Both the position numbers and the translations under genes were made by a program. Below are positions 52,618 through 61,409 of a DNA stretch of 64,000 nt, piece after piece. Numbering within the stretch: position 1 is the stretch's first letter; every line of letters begins with the position of its first letter. The notes beneath the pieces were generated by a model. It was not told the origin of the DNA. It worked only from the letters and a program-made list of their open reading frames with translations, and did not search any database. The DNA is from Candidatus Bathyarchaeota archaeon (GTDB lineage Archaea; Thermoproteota; Bathyarchaeia; Bathyarchaeales; Bathycorpusculaceae): assembly GCA_026014665.1 (NCBI GenBank), contig JAOZHX010000019.1, forward strand, positions 1 to 64,000. Direction: 5' to 3'.

Positions 52618-54623
52618 GCTTCCGGAGACGTCAGTTTATGTCTGCGTAGAGTTTGGCTGTTTACCGCCACCAACACCGTGCTCAAAGACATGAGAATGGC
52701 GCCTACCGCTGGGTCGATAACGATGCCTACGCTCGTCAGCACACCTGCAGCCAGTGGAATAGCAAAGATGTTGTAGCCAGCTGCCCACCAAAGGTTCTGC
52801 ACCATCTTGGAGTAAGTTTGCTTAGAGAAAGCTGTTACCTTTGCTACGTCCCGAGGGTTACTCTTTACGAGAATTATATCTGCGCTTTCAATCGCAACGT
52901 CTGTGCCTGCTCCAATAGCGATTCCAACGTCAGCCGTCACTAACGCAGGTGCGTCGTTTATGCCGTCACCCACCATCGCAACTCTAAAGCCCTGTCGTTT
53001 GAGGGCGCTGATTTTTTGCGCTTTCTGATCAGGTAAAACCCCAGCGAAGTATTCATCGATGCCGAGTTCTTCTGCTACGCCATGTGCAACTTCTTCAGCG
53101 TCGCCCGTGAGCATGTAAACTTTGACGCCTCTCTCCTGCAATTCCCGCACTGCCATGCGGGATTCCTCACGAATGCTGTCTGCTAGAGCGAAAGCACCCG
53201 CAACCGTCCCATCAACTATGGTGTAGATTACCGTTTTACCAGCTTTCTGCAAAGCGGCTACCTTTTCATCTTCATTTTGGATGCCCTCTTGTTTTAGCAG
53301 GCTTGGTCCTCCAACGTAGACTTCTTTGCCGCCAACTTTTGCCTTGGCACCTTTCCCGGGAATGGCTTGGAATTCCGTGCTTTTAATGGGTTGGATGCCT
53401 CTTACTTTCGCATATTCGATTATGGCTTTGGCGATGATGTGCTCAGAGTTCTGCTCCACCGCAGCGCTCCACTTCAAAAGGTCCTCTTCTGGAACATACG
53501 ATATTATGTCGGTAACTCCGAATTGCCCCATCGTAAGGGTGCCTGTCTTGTCGAAAACCACTGCATTTACGTCTTTAACTTCCTCAAAGGACTTTCTATC
53601 CCTGATTAGGATGCCGCTTTTAGCAGTTATAGACGTCGACAGCGCTACCACCAGCGGTATTGCTAACCCCAAAGCGTGAGGACAAGCTATAACAAGAACA
53701 GTCACTGACCGCGTCAAAGCAAACTGGACATTTCCAAGGACAGCCCAAACAACATAAGTGACTATCCCCACAGCGACGGCAACATAGAAAAGTAACGCAG
53801 CTGCACGATCGGCTAAATCCTGCGTTCGAGACCTGCTTTCTTGGGCTTGCCGCACCAGTGCGACAACCTGCGAAAGATAGGTTTCCTTACCGGTCTTCTC
53901 GATTCGCGTTTTGAGCACGCCGTCACCGTTAACTGCACCACCAATGACCTTGTCGGATGCTTGTTTATGCACTGGCTTGGATTCACCAGTTAAAAGTGCT
54001 TCGTTAACGAAAGATTCTCCCTCAACAACTATACCGTCAGAGGGCACTTTCTCGCCCGGGCGGACTAACACCAAACTGCCAACCTGCAAGTGTGAAACGG
54101 GCATATCAACAACTTTATCGTCCACAATCACATGAGCGGTCGTCGGCATTACCTTTACAAGTTCCTCCAGCGCCATCGATGCGCCCAAAACGCTTCTTGC
54201 CTCAAGCCAATGCCCCAGCAACATCACGTCGATTAATGTAGCTAGTTCCCAGAAGAAATCGCTCCCAACTGGGAAAAAAACGGTTGCGGCAGAAAAGAAA
54301 AAAGCCACGGAAATGGCAGTTCCCACCAGCGTCATCATTCCAGGCTTTAACGCTCGCAATTCCTGCGTTAACCCAGCGAGGAAGGGCCAGCCTCCATAGC
54401 CATAGATGATTATGGCTAAAAGCAGGAGGATGTAGGGTTGATATGGCACTGTCAGGCTGAACCGAAACCATGTTTGTATGGCTTCTGATAGAGCTAGGAC
54501 TGGAAGGGTGAGGATAAGGCAAACAAAAAATCGTGTCTTAAGCGTTTTAGTATCCATTTTGTGCATTGGGGTTTTGTGTTTCATCCCTTGCATTTCGGGC
54601 ATATCGTGGCTTCTGTGGTCCAT
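52614..54623 (-). CDS. CopB-type heavy-metal P1B ATPase
   Basis: The 669-residue pump has a His/Met-rich N terminus (MDHRSHDMPEMQGMKHKTPM), eight predicted helices, TGES (212-215), the membrane metal site CPH (314-316), DKTGT (358-362) and GDGINDAPAL. CPH marks the CopB subgroup, which exports Cu or Ag. The usual SEHP motif reads SEHI (393-396), so the conserved HP Pro is replaced. No N-terminal CxxC domain is present. Confidence 0.92.
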   Translation of the reverse strand: MDHRSHDMPEMQGMKHKTPMHKMDTKTLKTRFFVCLILTLPVLALSEAIQTWFRFSLTVPYQPYILLLLAIIIYGYGGWPFLAGLTQELRALKPGMMTLVGTAISVAFFFSAATVFFPVGSDFFWELATLIDVMLLGHWLEARSVLGASMALEELVKVMPTTAHVIVDDKVVDMPVSHLQVGSLVLVRPGEKVPSDGIVVEGESFVNEALLTGESKPVHKQASDKVIGGAVNGDGVLKTRIEKTGKETYLSQVVALVRQAQESRSRTQDLADRAAALLFYVAVAVGIVTYVVWAVLGNVQFALTRSVTVLVIACPHALGLAIPLVVALSTSITAKSGILIRDRKSFEEVKDVNAVVFDKTGTLTMGQFGVTDIISYVPEEDLLKWSAAVEQNSEHIIAKAIIEYAKVRGIQPIKSTEFQAIPGKGAKAKVGGKEVYVGGPSLLKQEGIQNEDEKVAALQKAGKTVIYTIVDGTVAGAFALADSIREESRMAVRELQERGVKVYMLTGDAEEVAHGVAEELGIDEYFAGVLPDQKAQKISALKRQGFRVAMVGDGINDAPALVTADVGIAIGAGTDVAIESADIILVKSNPRDVAKVTAFSKQTYSKMVQNLWWAAGYNIFAIPLAAGVLTSVGIVIDPAVGAILMSLSTVLVAVNSQTLRRHKLTSPEA

Positions 54624-54678
54624 GCTTTTTCATTCCACCAATCACAAGTACAGGCGATTGATTCACAGTCATGGAAGG

Positions 54679-55197
54679 CTATGTTAATCCAAGACCGTGC
54701 AGAACATGGAAGACAATAACAAGATAAAACACCATAACCAAGCTGGCATGGATAAACATGTTGGTTTTATAATTAAATATTTTCTTAAATGCTGCCCTTT
54801 GAGACCTAAACCTTTGAGTAAAACCTGATGCTACCTGCAAAGCCATTGCAAGAAACATAGCTAATCCTGTCCCTAACTCTGGGTAATTTGAAGGAGGCCT
54901 GCCGACTTGCGCAGCGAAATGAGCAGCTATGAATGCAAAGAAAACCATGTTACCGAACATATGAAACCTTACAATCCTTGTCCAGTCAGCATGAAAACGG
55001 CGTTTTAAAACAACAAACAACGGCGTGGCAATTGCTATGTATACGGTACCGATTATGCCTAGCCAGTGAGAAAAACGAAAGGGCCCGACAATAAAACTTA
55101 AGACTATCGTTCGGTTATAGACTAAAAATACAAATATGATAGTGGCAACTGCGAGTATGCTGGCTAGCATAAAATCTAAGTGATGGCTAATTTTCAT
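54679..55197 (-). CDS. Four-helix membrane protein, b-type cytochrome-like
   Basis: The 172-residue protein has four or five helices with regularly placed His residues (FRFSHW; VRFHMFGNMVFFAFIAAHF; MFIHASLVMVFYLVIVFHVLHGLG), as in proteins that hold heme b between helices. The family is not firmly recognised; a cytochrome b561-like role in membrane electron transfer is inferred. It lies 55 bp upstream of the copper ATPase on the same strand and may be co-transcribed. Confidence 0.6.
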   Translation of the reverse strand: MKISHHLDFMLASILAVATIIFVFLVYNRTIVLSFIVGPFRFSHWLGIIGTVYIAIATPLFVVLKRRFHADWTRIVRFHMFGNMVFFAFIAAHFAAQVGRPPSNYPELGTGLAMFLAMALQVASGFTQRFRSQRAAFKKIFNYKTNMFIHASLVMVFYLVIVFHVLHGLGLT

Positions 55198-55268
55198 AAC
55201 GCACCGCTGTATAGGTATTAAAATTAAGGCATAAAAAATTTGTGATAAAAAGAAATTTAGGTAGTATT

Positions 55269-55622
55269 TTAGGTATATTCTCTAAAAGTGAAGCCGCACC
55301 TCAAGCATCTGAAAAATTGTGTAGATGATTCGTCCAAACCTCGTGTTTGTACCAGCCAAACGTTAGCGGTGTTATTTCCGCAGCGAGGACACTCAATCCG
55401 TATGGTTGGCAATGTATGAAGTTGCTGTTCTTCTTTGCCTATAATTGCTACGAATTGTTTAGGATTGTGTTTCACAGTCTTGCCGTTCAATCTCACGTTG
55501 CTCATGTCGGCTTTGCCCTGTTTTTGTCCACATCTAGTGCAGGCAAGCATAATCATTGCTTGTTTGTTAGAGCCAACTTTAACTGGTTTTAGACGAGATC
55601 CACATTCAGCACAAAACTCCAT
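55269..55622 (-). CDS. tfs: Transcription factor S (TFIIS/RPB9-like)
   Basis: The 117-residue factor has an N-terminal zinc ribbon (CAEC ... CTRC) and a C-terminal TFIIS-type ribbon (CPRCGNN ... CLRCGFTFREY). The acidic loop RGLDESST keeps the Asp-Glu pair that stimulates RNA cleavage by stalled polymerase. ATG 55622 follows GGGAGATGA; a longer start at TTG 55646 is less likely. A long hairpin lies 35-128 nt upstream in the presumed leader. Confidence 0.9.
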   Translation of the reverse strand: MEFCAECGSRLKPVKVGSNKQAMIMLACTRCGQKQGKADMSNVRLNGKTVKHNPKQFVAIIGKEEQQLHTLPTIRIECPRCGNNTANVWLVQTRGLDESSTQFFRCLRCGFTFREYT

Positions 55623-55656
55623 ACGACACTCATCTCCCTTTTCCAAGATTCATCGA

Positions 55657-55750
55657 CAAACCAACGGTCAGTTTGGTGCAAACAGGTGGGGATTGGAAGA
55701 GAGAGGGGAACATGTCTTTACCGCTTGCGCCCTAACTGACCGTTGATTTG
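55657..55750 (-). promoter_or_regulatory. Long hairpin in the tfs leader
   Basis: CAAACCAACGGTCAGTT (55657-55673) and AACTGACCGTTGATTTG (55734-55750) pair at 16 of 17 positions around a 60-nt interior that can pair further. On the minus strand a TTAAATC box at 55764-55770 would start transcription near the hairpin's outer edge, so the stem would form the 5' leader of tfs. TAACCAC/GTGGTTA (55768-55790) flanks that box. Confidence 0.5.
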
Positions 55751-55790
55751 CCTGACGCCTTTGGATTTAACCACATCCTGTTGGTGGTTA

Positions 55791-56024
55791 TACCCAATAG
55801 TGCTATTTGAGTGATAAAAAACCATGTGACTGTACCTTCACTACAACAAAAGCAATCGCTTGGCTTCAAATGGATAGCAAGGCTGAAAAGACACCTCAGA
55901 AAACCAGCGATTAACTGGACTATCTTGCTTCGACAGCCGAATGTGGTTTGCTTTTAGCAGTCACAAACAATTATCTAACTGCACTGTTTTGTTCTTCCGT
56001 TGCCAAGTCGCATGAGCGGTTTTC
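55791..56024. other. Interval before the DUF72 gene
   Basis: Apart from AT-rich stretches no gene or clear signal is seen between the tfs leader region and the DUF72 start. Confidence 0.35.
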
Positions 56025-56786
56025 ATGGAAACTCAGCATTTCTTAGGATGCTCCGGCTTCTACTACAACCATTGGAAGGGGCTCTTCTATCCTGAGAAAC
56101 TTTCGAAATCAAACTGGCTGCTGTACTATACTCAGTTCTTCAACAGTTTGGAAGTCAACAGCACCTTTTATCGGTTCCCAAGCGAAAAACTGCTCAACGG
56201 CTGGTATCAAAAAACACCCGAAAGCTTCACCTTTACCTTAAAGGCAAACAGAATAATCACGCATTTATTCAAGTTTAACGCAACCGAAGAGTACATCAAA
56301 AACTTCTACAACCTCGCCTCTCTCCTGCATGAGAAGCTGCTTGGCGTACTCTTTCAGCTGCCGCCAACAGTCCAAAAGAGCATCGAGCTGCTTGAAAAAA
56401 TCAACAGCCAACTTGACGGTGACATCATGAACGTTTTAGAATTTCGCCATGAAAGCTGGTGGGACAGCGAAGTCTACGACTACATGAAAAAGCATGGCTT
56501 GGTTTTCTGCAGCGTCTCTGCTTCTGGGCTTCCCCAAACGCTCATCAAGACTGGACAAGCAGTTTACGTGCGCTTCCATGGCAAAAACGGTTGGTACAAA
56601 CACTTCTACCCAGAAGATGAGTTGGCGGATTGGGCGCAAAAGATTAAGCAGCAAAACGCCAAACAAGTACTCTGCTACTTCAACAATGACTTTAACGCTA
56701 ATGCAACAAAAAACTGCCTAACACTCAAAAAGCTGCTGGTTCCCCAAGCCACGCCCGAGAGGAAGCCACTCCACGCTTCCGCTTGA
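56025..56786 (+). CDS. DUF72 family protein
   Basis: The 253-residue protein has the TIM-barrel-like DUF72 signature: FLGCSGFYYNHWKG, FFNSLEVNSTFYRFPS, FTFTLKANRIITH, LEFRHESWW and AVYVRFHGKNGWY. Its biochemical role is unresolved. ATG 56025 starts directly at the first strand. Confidence 0.92.
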   Translation: METQHFLGCSGFYYNHWKGLFYPEKLSKSNWLLYYTQFFNSLEVNSTFYRFPSEKLLNGWYQKTPESFTFTLKANRIITHLFKFNATEEYIKNFYNLASLLHEKLLGVLFQLPPTVQKSIELLEKINSQLDGDIMNVLEFRHESWWDSEVYDYMKKHGLVFCSVSASGLPQTLIKTGQAVYVRFHGKNGWYKHFYPEDELADWAQKIKQQNAKQVLCYFNNDFNANATKNCLTLKKLLVPQATPERKPLHASA

Positions 56787-56827
56787 TTCCTTCATGTCAA
56801 AAATAAAAAGCGTTTGGCGAGATAACT

Positions 56828-57745
56828 TTAAAAGTTTTCAAAATCATCGGTTTCTAGCTCGGTTTCCCCAGCAGCCTCCTGCCTTTTCTTGAAAGCCAAC
56901 GCAGCGGATACAGTGCACGTGATAACGAGGGCGGCACCTAATGCAGCAGGATAGAGGTCGCTTTGTGAAATGGTGTTTGGGTTGATTGTTGAGGTTTCCT
57001 TAGGCGTCTGGGTTGGAGTTGGGGTTGGAAGCGGTTCCATGGTCGATGTGGCTGTTGGAGTGGGAATCGGGGTTTGGGTTGGTGTCGCTTCGGGAGTAGG
57101 ATAAGTTGTTTGAGTGGACGTTGAAGTGGTGGATGTTGGCTGTGGAGTAGGCTGTTCTGTTGGGGACGGGGTAGGAGTTGGTGTTTCCGTGGGGGTTGGA
57201 GTTGGCGTTGGAGAAGGTGTTGGTGTGGGTGAAGGCTTTGGGCTTGGGGTTGGGGTCGGAGTGGGAGTTGATGTTGGTTTTGGGGTTGCGTTTGGAGTGG
57301 GAGTTGGGGTTGGAGAGGGGGATGGAGATGGCATGGGCGTTGATGTAGGAGTGGGGTTAGGCGTTGGCGATATTGTTGGTGTTGGAGTAGCTGTGGGGCT
57401 TGGAGTCGGAGTTGGTATAGGCACAGGAGTTGGAGAAGGGGTTGGTGTCGGCGTAGTGGTTGGTCTAGGAGTCGGGGTGGGGGTTGGAGTTGGCGTTGGA
57501 GAAGGCGTAGGTGTGGACGTTGGAGTTGGTGTTGGCGTGGGGGTTTGGGTCGGAGTCGGTGTTGGTGCAATTGTTTGAGCTGGTGTTATGACTGAGTCCT
57601 CCACAAGAGTAAGTGGTAGATAAGGTTTTTCTGGAGCATCAAAGCCGTTTGGACAAGATCTGTAATTAGTTAAAAAAAGAATTGCAAAAATTAGCCCTAA
57701 GATTAATGTAGCAAAAAAGGGCTTCAAAACAAGCTTTGTTCTCAT
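56828..57745 (-). CDS. Thr/Pro-rich stalk protein with two membrane helices
   Basis: The 305-residue protein has an N-terminal hydrophobic helix (about 8-27), a short segment with one Cys, a Thr/Pro/Ser stalk of about 190 residues, and a C-terminal helix (about 264-285) with an acidic tail. No globular domain is evident. It resembles the stalk and anchor part of the 6531 protein. It may be a heavily glycosylated surface spacer. Confidence 0.6.
   Translation of the reverse strand: MRTKLVLKPFFATLILGLIFAILFLTNYRSCPNGFDAPEKPYLPLTLVEDSVITPAQTIAPTPTPTQTPTPTPTPTSTPTPSPTPTPTPTPTPRPTTTPTPTPSPTPVPIPTPTPSPTATPTPTISPTPNPTPTSTPMPSPSPSPTPTPTPNATPKPTSTPTPTPTPSPKPSPTPTPSPTPTPTPTETPTPTPSPTEQPTPQPTSTTSTSTQTTYPTPEATPTQTPIPTPTATSTMEPLPTPTPTQTPKETSTINPNTISQSDLYPAALGAALVITCTVSAALAFKKRQEAAGETELETDDFENF
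57030..57575 (-). repeat. Low-complexity Thr/Pro stalk repeat
   Basis: Imperfect repeats of GGTGTTGGAGT type (plus strand) encode PTPTPTP on the minus strand. The plus-strand frame made of Gly/Val is a by-product. Confidence 0.85.
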
Positions 57746-57944
57746 CCTGATTCATTCCGTGATATTGGAGCCGATTGAGGCAAAACTTGTATTTTCAGGA
57801 GATTTCACTTCTATTGCACACTTAGTCGAATAAATAGCAATGTTGGTTCAATCGTGAACAACAAACCTTTTAGTTACCGCTAAGGAAGAAAAAAGAAAAA
57901 CAAAAATAAACGCGTAAACGCTTCAATACATAGAAGGTTTGTGT

Positions 57945-58364
57945 ATGTATGACGGATACGTGTTCTTCTGTACCAAAGCAACTCAGCAACAATGTCTAAG
58001 CAACAGACGGTTCACCTGCTCTGACCAACAGAGCAAGCCGACTGAAAAAATTAAGGAAGGTTCAGTAATCTTCCTCTACAACACCGACGACAAAACACTG
58101 CTGGGACCTTTCACGGCTTTAACAGTGGGCGCCGACGAGTTGGACGCTGGCGCTTGGGTTATGGATGTTAACCCCCATGTCCCTTCAGAAGACCTCCAAG
58201 TAACATGGGAGGACCTGCATATAATCCAAAATGCACCTGAAAAACTCGCTTTTCTAACTGATCCTAAAACCTGCAGGTTAACGACCCTGCAAACACAACG
58301 TGCCTTGGATTTGCTAAGGGAAGGCGAACTCTACCTTTACGCTAAAGAAAAACAGCAGGGTTAG
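57945..58364 (+). CDS. DCD-domain-like protein
   Basis: The 139-residue protein resembles the DCD (development and cell death) domain: GYVFFCTKATQQQCL, SVIFLYNTDDKTLLGPFTAL and an ending DLQVTWEDL follow the order of the plant motif FLC, LFLY...GIF and the final hydrophobic strand. DCD is related to PUA/EVE folds that read modified nucleotides or proteins. ATG 57945 follows AGGTTT. Function in archaea unknown. The stop overlaps the convergent gene by 4 bp. Confidence 0.55.
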   Translation: MYDGYVFFCTKATQQQCLSNRRFTCSDQQSKPTEKIKEGSVIFLYNTDDKTLLGPFTALTVGADELDAGAWVMDVNPHVPSEDLQVTWEDLHIIQNAPEKLAFLTDPKTCRLTTLQTQRALDLLREGELYLYAKEKQQG

Positions 58365-58534
58365 TGTTTGGAGAATTTTCTGGCTTGCAAGACAACAATT
58401 TTGTGACAGTTGAGGCAACGTGTCAGGGTAAATTCGAAACCGTTTAGGATGTCCATACGTTTTTGGATGTAGACTTGTTGTTTTTTATGGTTACAATTTG
58501 ACTTGCTGATGTAAAACAGCCTTTCGTCTTCCAT
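58361..58534 (-). CDS. Small zinc-binding protein
   Basis: A 57-residue protein with SNCNHKKQQ and RCLNCHKIVV, offering Cys/His ligands for one zinc, and a basic C terminus. ATG 58534 is strongly supported by GAGGAG six nt upstream; the frame extends upstream without such support. Not recognised. Confidence 0.55.
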   Translation of the reverse strand: MEDERLFYISKSNCNHKKQQVYIQKRMDILNGFEFTLTRCLNCHKIVVLQARKFSKH

Positions 58535-58644
58535 TCTCCACTCCTCAAGTAAACTCTGGTTTGTGGGGTTTAAAAAGGGTTTGCAAAAAAAGGTTTTATA
58601 GACATATAAGGACATAAAAAGCTAAAAAAGAAAAATGGAAAGCA

Positions 58645-59061
58645 CTATTGACCGCTAATTTGTGTTTCAACCTTAACCGGCACGCTTTCTTTATAAACAA
58701 ACAAGACTGGGCATGCGGCTTCCGTGCGTCTCCAAGCCGCTTCCACCAGAGCCTTCCTTGCCTTCGATGCAATGTTGACTTTCATGGTAACGCCTGTCAG
58801 CGAAGGTGATTTGGACGCTTTTTCGGCTTCAACTTCGATTTCGATTTTGCCTGGGTCAATCTTGCTGTTCTTGCATACATCTGCATAGATGATGACACCG
58901 CAGCCTGCCAACGCCATCAACGCCAACTCCAGCGGTGTTGGACCCGTATTTGTTCCACCCGCTGCCTCAGAGAGGTCGCATACAACGTTGTGTCCTCGCC
59001 CGTTATCGGTTACCAATCGGACATTTTCTAAAAGTTTTGCGTTCGCTCTTAGTTTAGCCAT
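58645..59061 (-). CDS. OsmC/Ohr-family peroxide reductase
   Basis: The 138-residue protein has the family's two reactive Cys, one in LMALAGCGVIIYADV and one in AACPVLFVYKESVPV. Members reduce organic hydroperoxides. It lies alone, divergent from the radical SAM gene. With MsrA it forms part of the oxidative-repair set. Confidence 0.88.
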   Translation of the reverse strand: MAKLRANAKLLENVRLVTDNGRGHNVVCDLSEAAGGTNTGPTPLELALMALAGCGVIIYADVCKNSKIDPGKIEIEVEAEKASKSPSLTGVTMKVNIASKARKALVEAAWRRTEAACPVLFVYKESVPVKVETQISGQ

Positions 59062-59226
59062 AAAACTTCACCGTTTGGACTTTATTTTTTTAAAGATTAA
59101 GGTTGAGCTATTCTTAAAAGTGTTGGTATTATTAGCGCGAATCGCCCTTGGACTAAAATTTAATTCAACAACTGAACCGTTAAATAGCCAAAAAGCTGTT
59201 TTGATACCTGCAAGGGCGAAGTACGC

Positions 59227-60291
59227 TTGAAAAATAAAGGTCCAGTCTTCATCGTTCCATGGCGCTGCACCTACGCATGTGACAACAGCTGCGTCCACTG
59301 TGTCTCAGCTGGAAAAACAGCAGTAAAAGACGAAATCGGCACAACTGAAGCGAAAAAACTTGTGGATCAAGTCAGCGATTTTGGCGCAACCTTCTTCGGC
59401 ATCACAGGTGGGCAGCCTTTTCTACGTAAAGACCTCTTTGAAATCCTTGATTACGCAACTGAAAAGGGCTTGTGCACGAGCATAATTACGGATGGACGCA
59501 TGCTGGATGAAGCGGTTTTTGAGAAAATTGTGAAAAACAAGACCAGAATCTCCGTGAGCATCGACGGTTCCGAAGAGACAAACGATGCCATTCGGGGAAA
59601 AGGCGCTTATGCCGCTGCAGTTTCGGCGATTGAGCGGTTTTCAAAGGAAAATTTACTTAACGTTTTGGTTTACACCTTTGCCAACGCTGGCGAAATCACA
59701 AACGTGAACGAAACTGATATGCGGCACGTGCTGGATTTAGCGAGAAAATACGGGGCGCGATGGGTGGTTTTCCACGGTATGATTCCCTACAGCAGCGACA
59801 AGCAAACCCTAAAAGCTGACCCGACGCCAGCCCAGTACGAGTGGCTATGCAACAAACTCTATGACCTAACACAAGAGTACCAGGGCAAACCTGCAATAAA
59901 CGTTTACATCCCATTCTACGCAAGAGTTGCCAAGCAACGGGGGATGCCAGACTTTGACAGATGGTACAACGGCTTCTTCTTAGGCAGGTGCTTCTTCGGC
60001 AAATTTTTTAGCGTTGCAGAAAACGGGGATGCCATACCCTGCAGTTACAACGACGCCTACCGCCTCGGCAACATCAAAGAAAAATCGCTTGGGCAGATCT
60101 GGAGTGACATGCAAACAAGCGAATTCTTCAAGAAAGCCCAAGATAAAACCCAAATCAAGGGCAAATGTGGGGTTTGCGAGTTCAAAGACATCTGCGGAGG
60201 ATGCCGCTCAGCTGCACTATACTACACCGGTGACATTTACGGTTCAGACCCAAGATGCGGCTACATACCTAAGTCGATGAGACAAAAATAG
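59227..60291 (+). CDS. Radical SAM/SPASM-domain enzyme
   Basis: The 354-residue enzyme binds a 4Fe-4S cluster through Cys18, Cys22 and Cys25 (CDNSCVHC) and SAM through GITGGQPFLR. A C-terminal SPASM region (CSYNDAYRLGNI, CGVCEFKDICGGC, CGYIP) binds auxiliary clusters. Such enzymes modify peptides or make cofactors, including heme b by the archaeal route. No short precursor peptide gene is obvious next to it. TTG 59227 is the start. Confidence 0.9.
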   Translation: MKNKGPVFIVPWRCTYACDNSCVHCVSAGKTAVKDEIGTTEAKKLVDQVSDFGATFFGITGGQPFLRKDLFEILDYATEKGLCTSIITDGRMLDEAVFEKIVKNKTRISVSIDGSEETNDAIRGKGAYAAAVSAIERFSKENLLNVLVYTFANAGEITNVNETDMRHVLDLARKYGARWVVFHGMIPYSSDKQTLKADPTPAQYEWLCNKLYDLTQEYQGKPAINVYIPFYARVAKQRGMPDFDRWYNGFFLGRCFFGKFFSVAENGDAIPCSYNDAYRLGNIKEKSLGQIWSDMQTSEFFKKAQDKTQIKGKCGVCEFKDICGGCRSAALYYTGDIYGSDPRCGYIPKSMRQK

Positions 60292-60382
60292 CTCGTTTCT
60301 TAGTTAGCAGGAGTGACGTGCACTCAAAAAAATACGGAAGAGAGAGGGGGGTAAAGGGAATCGATGAGTGCACGCCACACAA

Positions 60383-60655
60383 TTATGACTTCATCAAACG
60401 CTGATGGAACAGAAACCCGACGGTCCTCCTTGAACGAGCGTAACTCTGCTGATTCTTAATTTTTGGCACGATCAATTTTTGACTATCCTTGCTAGTTATG
60501 AACACGGAACCGCCGTTTCTTAGGTGCTCTTTGACTTGGCTGAAATTTACCTGTTCACTCTCCTGGACCTCAACGTCTAGGCTATCATCGTTGTCTAGAA
60601 GAAGCACTTGGAAGAGCGAAGGCTTTTGGCGTTTGTTGATAAACGTTGACTTCAA
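60383..60655 (-). CDS. Small unknown protein
   Basis: A 90-residue basic protein without membrane segments; the middle resembles a strand-helix-strand unit (VQESEQVNFSQVKEHLRNGGSVFITSKDSQKLIV). TTG 60655 follows GGAAG by eight nt. The family is not recognised. Confidence 0.5.
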   Translation of the reverse strand: MKSTFINKRQKPSLFQVLLLDNDDSLDVEVQESEQVNFSQVKEHLRNGGSVFITSKDSQKLIVPKIKNQQSYARSRRTVGFLFHQRLMKS

Positions 60656-60745
60656 GATTGTTTCTTCCTTCAGGTTTGAGGTGATTCTAGATTCTTTAGA
60701 AAAATGTTTAAAGCTATGTGACTGCTAGCGCACTACCACAAGCCG

Positions 60746-61402
60746 TTACCCTAAGATAAAAGGAATAATACGGGGGTCTGACAAAGTTTCTACGATTAAA
60801 TCAGGATTTTTTTCTTTTAATTCATCCTTCGAATACACGCCTGTTGTAACCGCGATGCACCCCATGCGTGCAGCTTTTGCGGCTGCAACACCGAAAAGCG
60901 AATCCTCCAACACAACACAACTGTGTGCTCTAGTGTGCAGTTGCTCGGCGGTTTTTAGAAAGATTTCAGGGTCAGGTTTAGAGTGAGAAATAGATTCAGC
61001 CGTTAAGACCACATCAAAACACCCGTCTATAGCCATGAACTTTAGCATGGACGTGATGACCGAGCGGTTATTCATCGACGCTAAACCCAGCTTAACCTTG
61101 CCTCGTAACGTTTCAAGAAGCTCTCGTGAACCCTCAAACAACCTTACCTGCGGGGTTAACTCAACTTCAAGCAGGCTCTTGCGCTCAACTAGACGCTCAA
61201 CTAATGCTTCATCAAATTGCCTCTTTGCCGAGCGGAGAACATCACGAAAGGTTTCTGCTGCACCGATACCAATACGGCGTTCAATATATTCATCGGTCAC
61301 GTCTAAATTGATTTCTTTGAGTGCTCCATGAAAGGACGCCACAATTACCTTACGAGTATCGGCTAACGTGCCATCCCAATCGAAAATAACTGCTTCAAAC
61401 AT
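60746..61402 (-). CDS. HAD-superfamily phosphatase
   Basis: The 218-residue protein has the HAD motifs FDWDGT (nucleophile Asp8, acid Asp10), ASMNNR, SKPDPEIF and VLEDSLFGVAAAKAA, with a helical cap as in beta-phosphoglucomutase and phosphoglycolate phosphatase. The substrate is open. ATG 61402 lies seven nt beyond the proC stop, so it is the last gene of that operon. Confidence 0.9.
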   Translation of the reverse strand: MFEAVIFDWDGTLADTRKVIVASFHGALKEINLDVTDEYIERRIGIGAAETFRDVLRSAKRQFDEALVERLVERKSLLEVELTPQVRLFEGSRELLETLRGKVKLGLASMNNRSVITSMLKFMAIDGCFDVVLTAESISHSKPDPEIFLKTAEQLHTRAHSCVVLEDSLFGVAAAKAARMGCIAVTTGVYSKDELKEKNPDLIVETLSDPRIIPFILG

Positions 61403-61409
61403 GGCAAGG

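Noticed and set aside
57114-57578. 154-codon plus-strand Gly/Val frame
   Set aside because: Antisense shadow of the second Thr/Pro stalk; no ribosome site.
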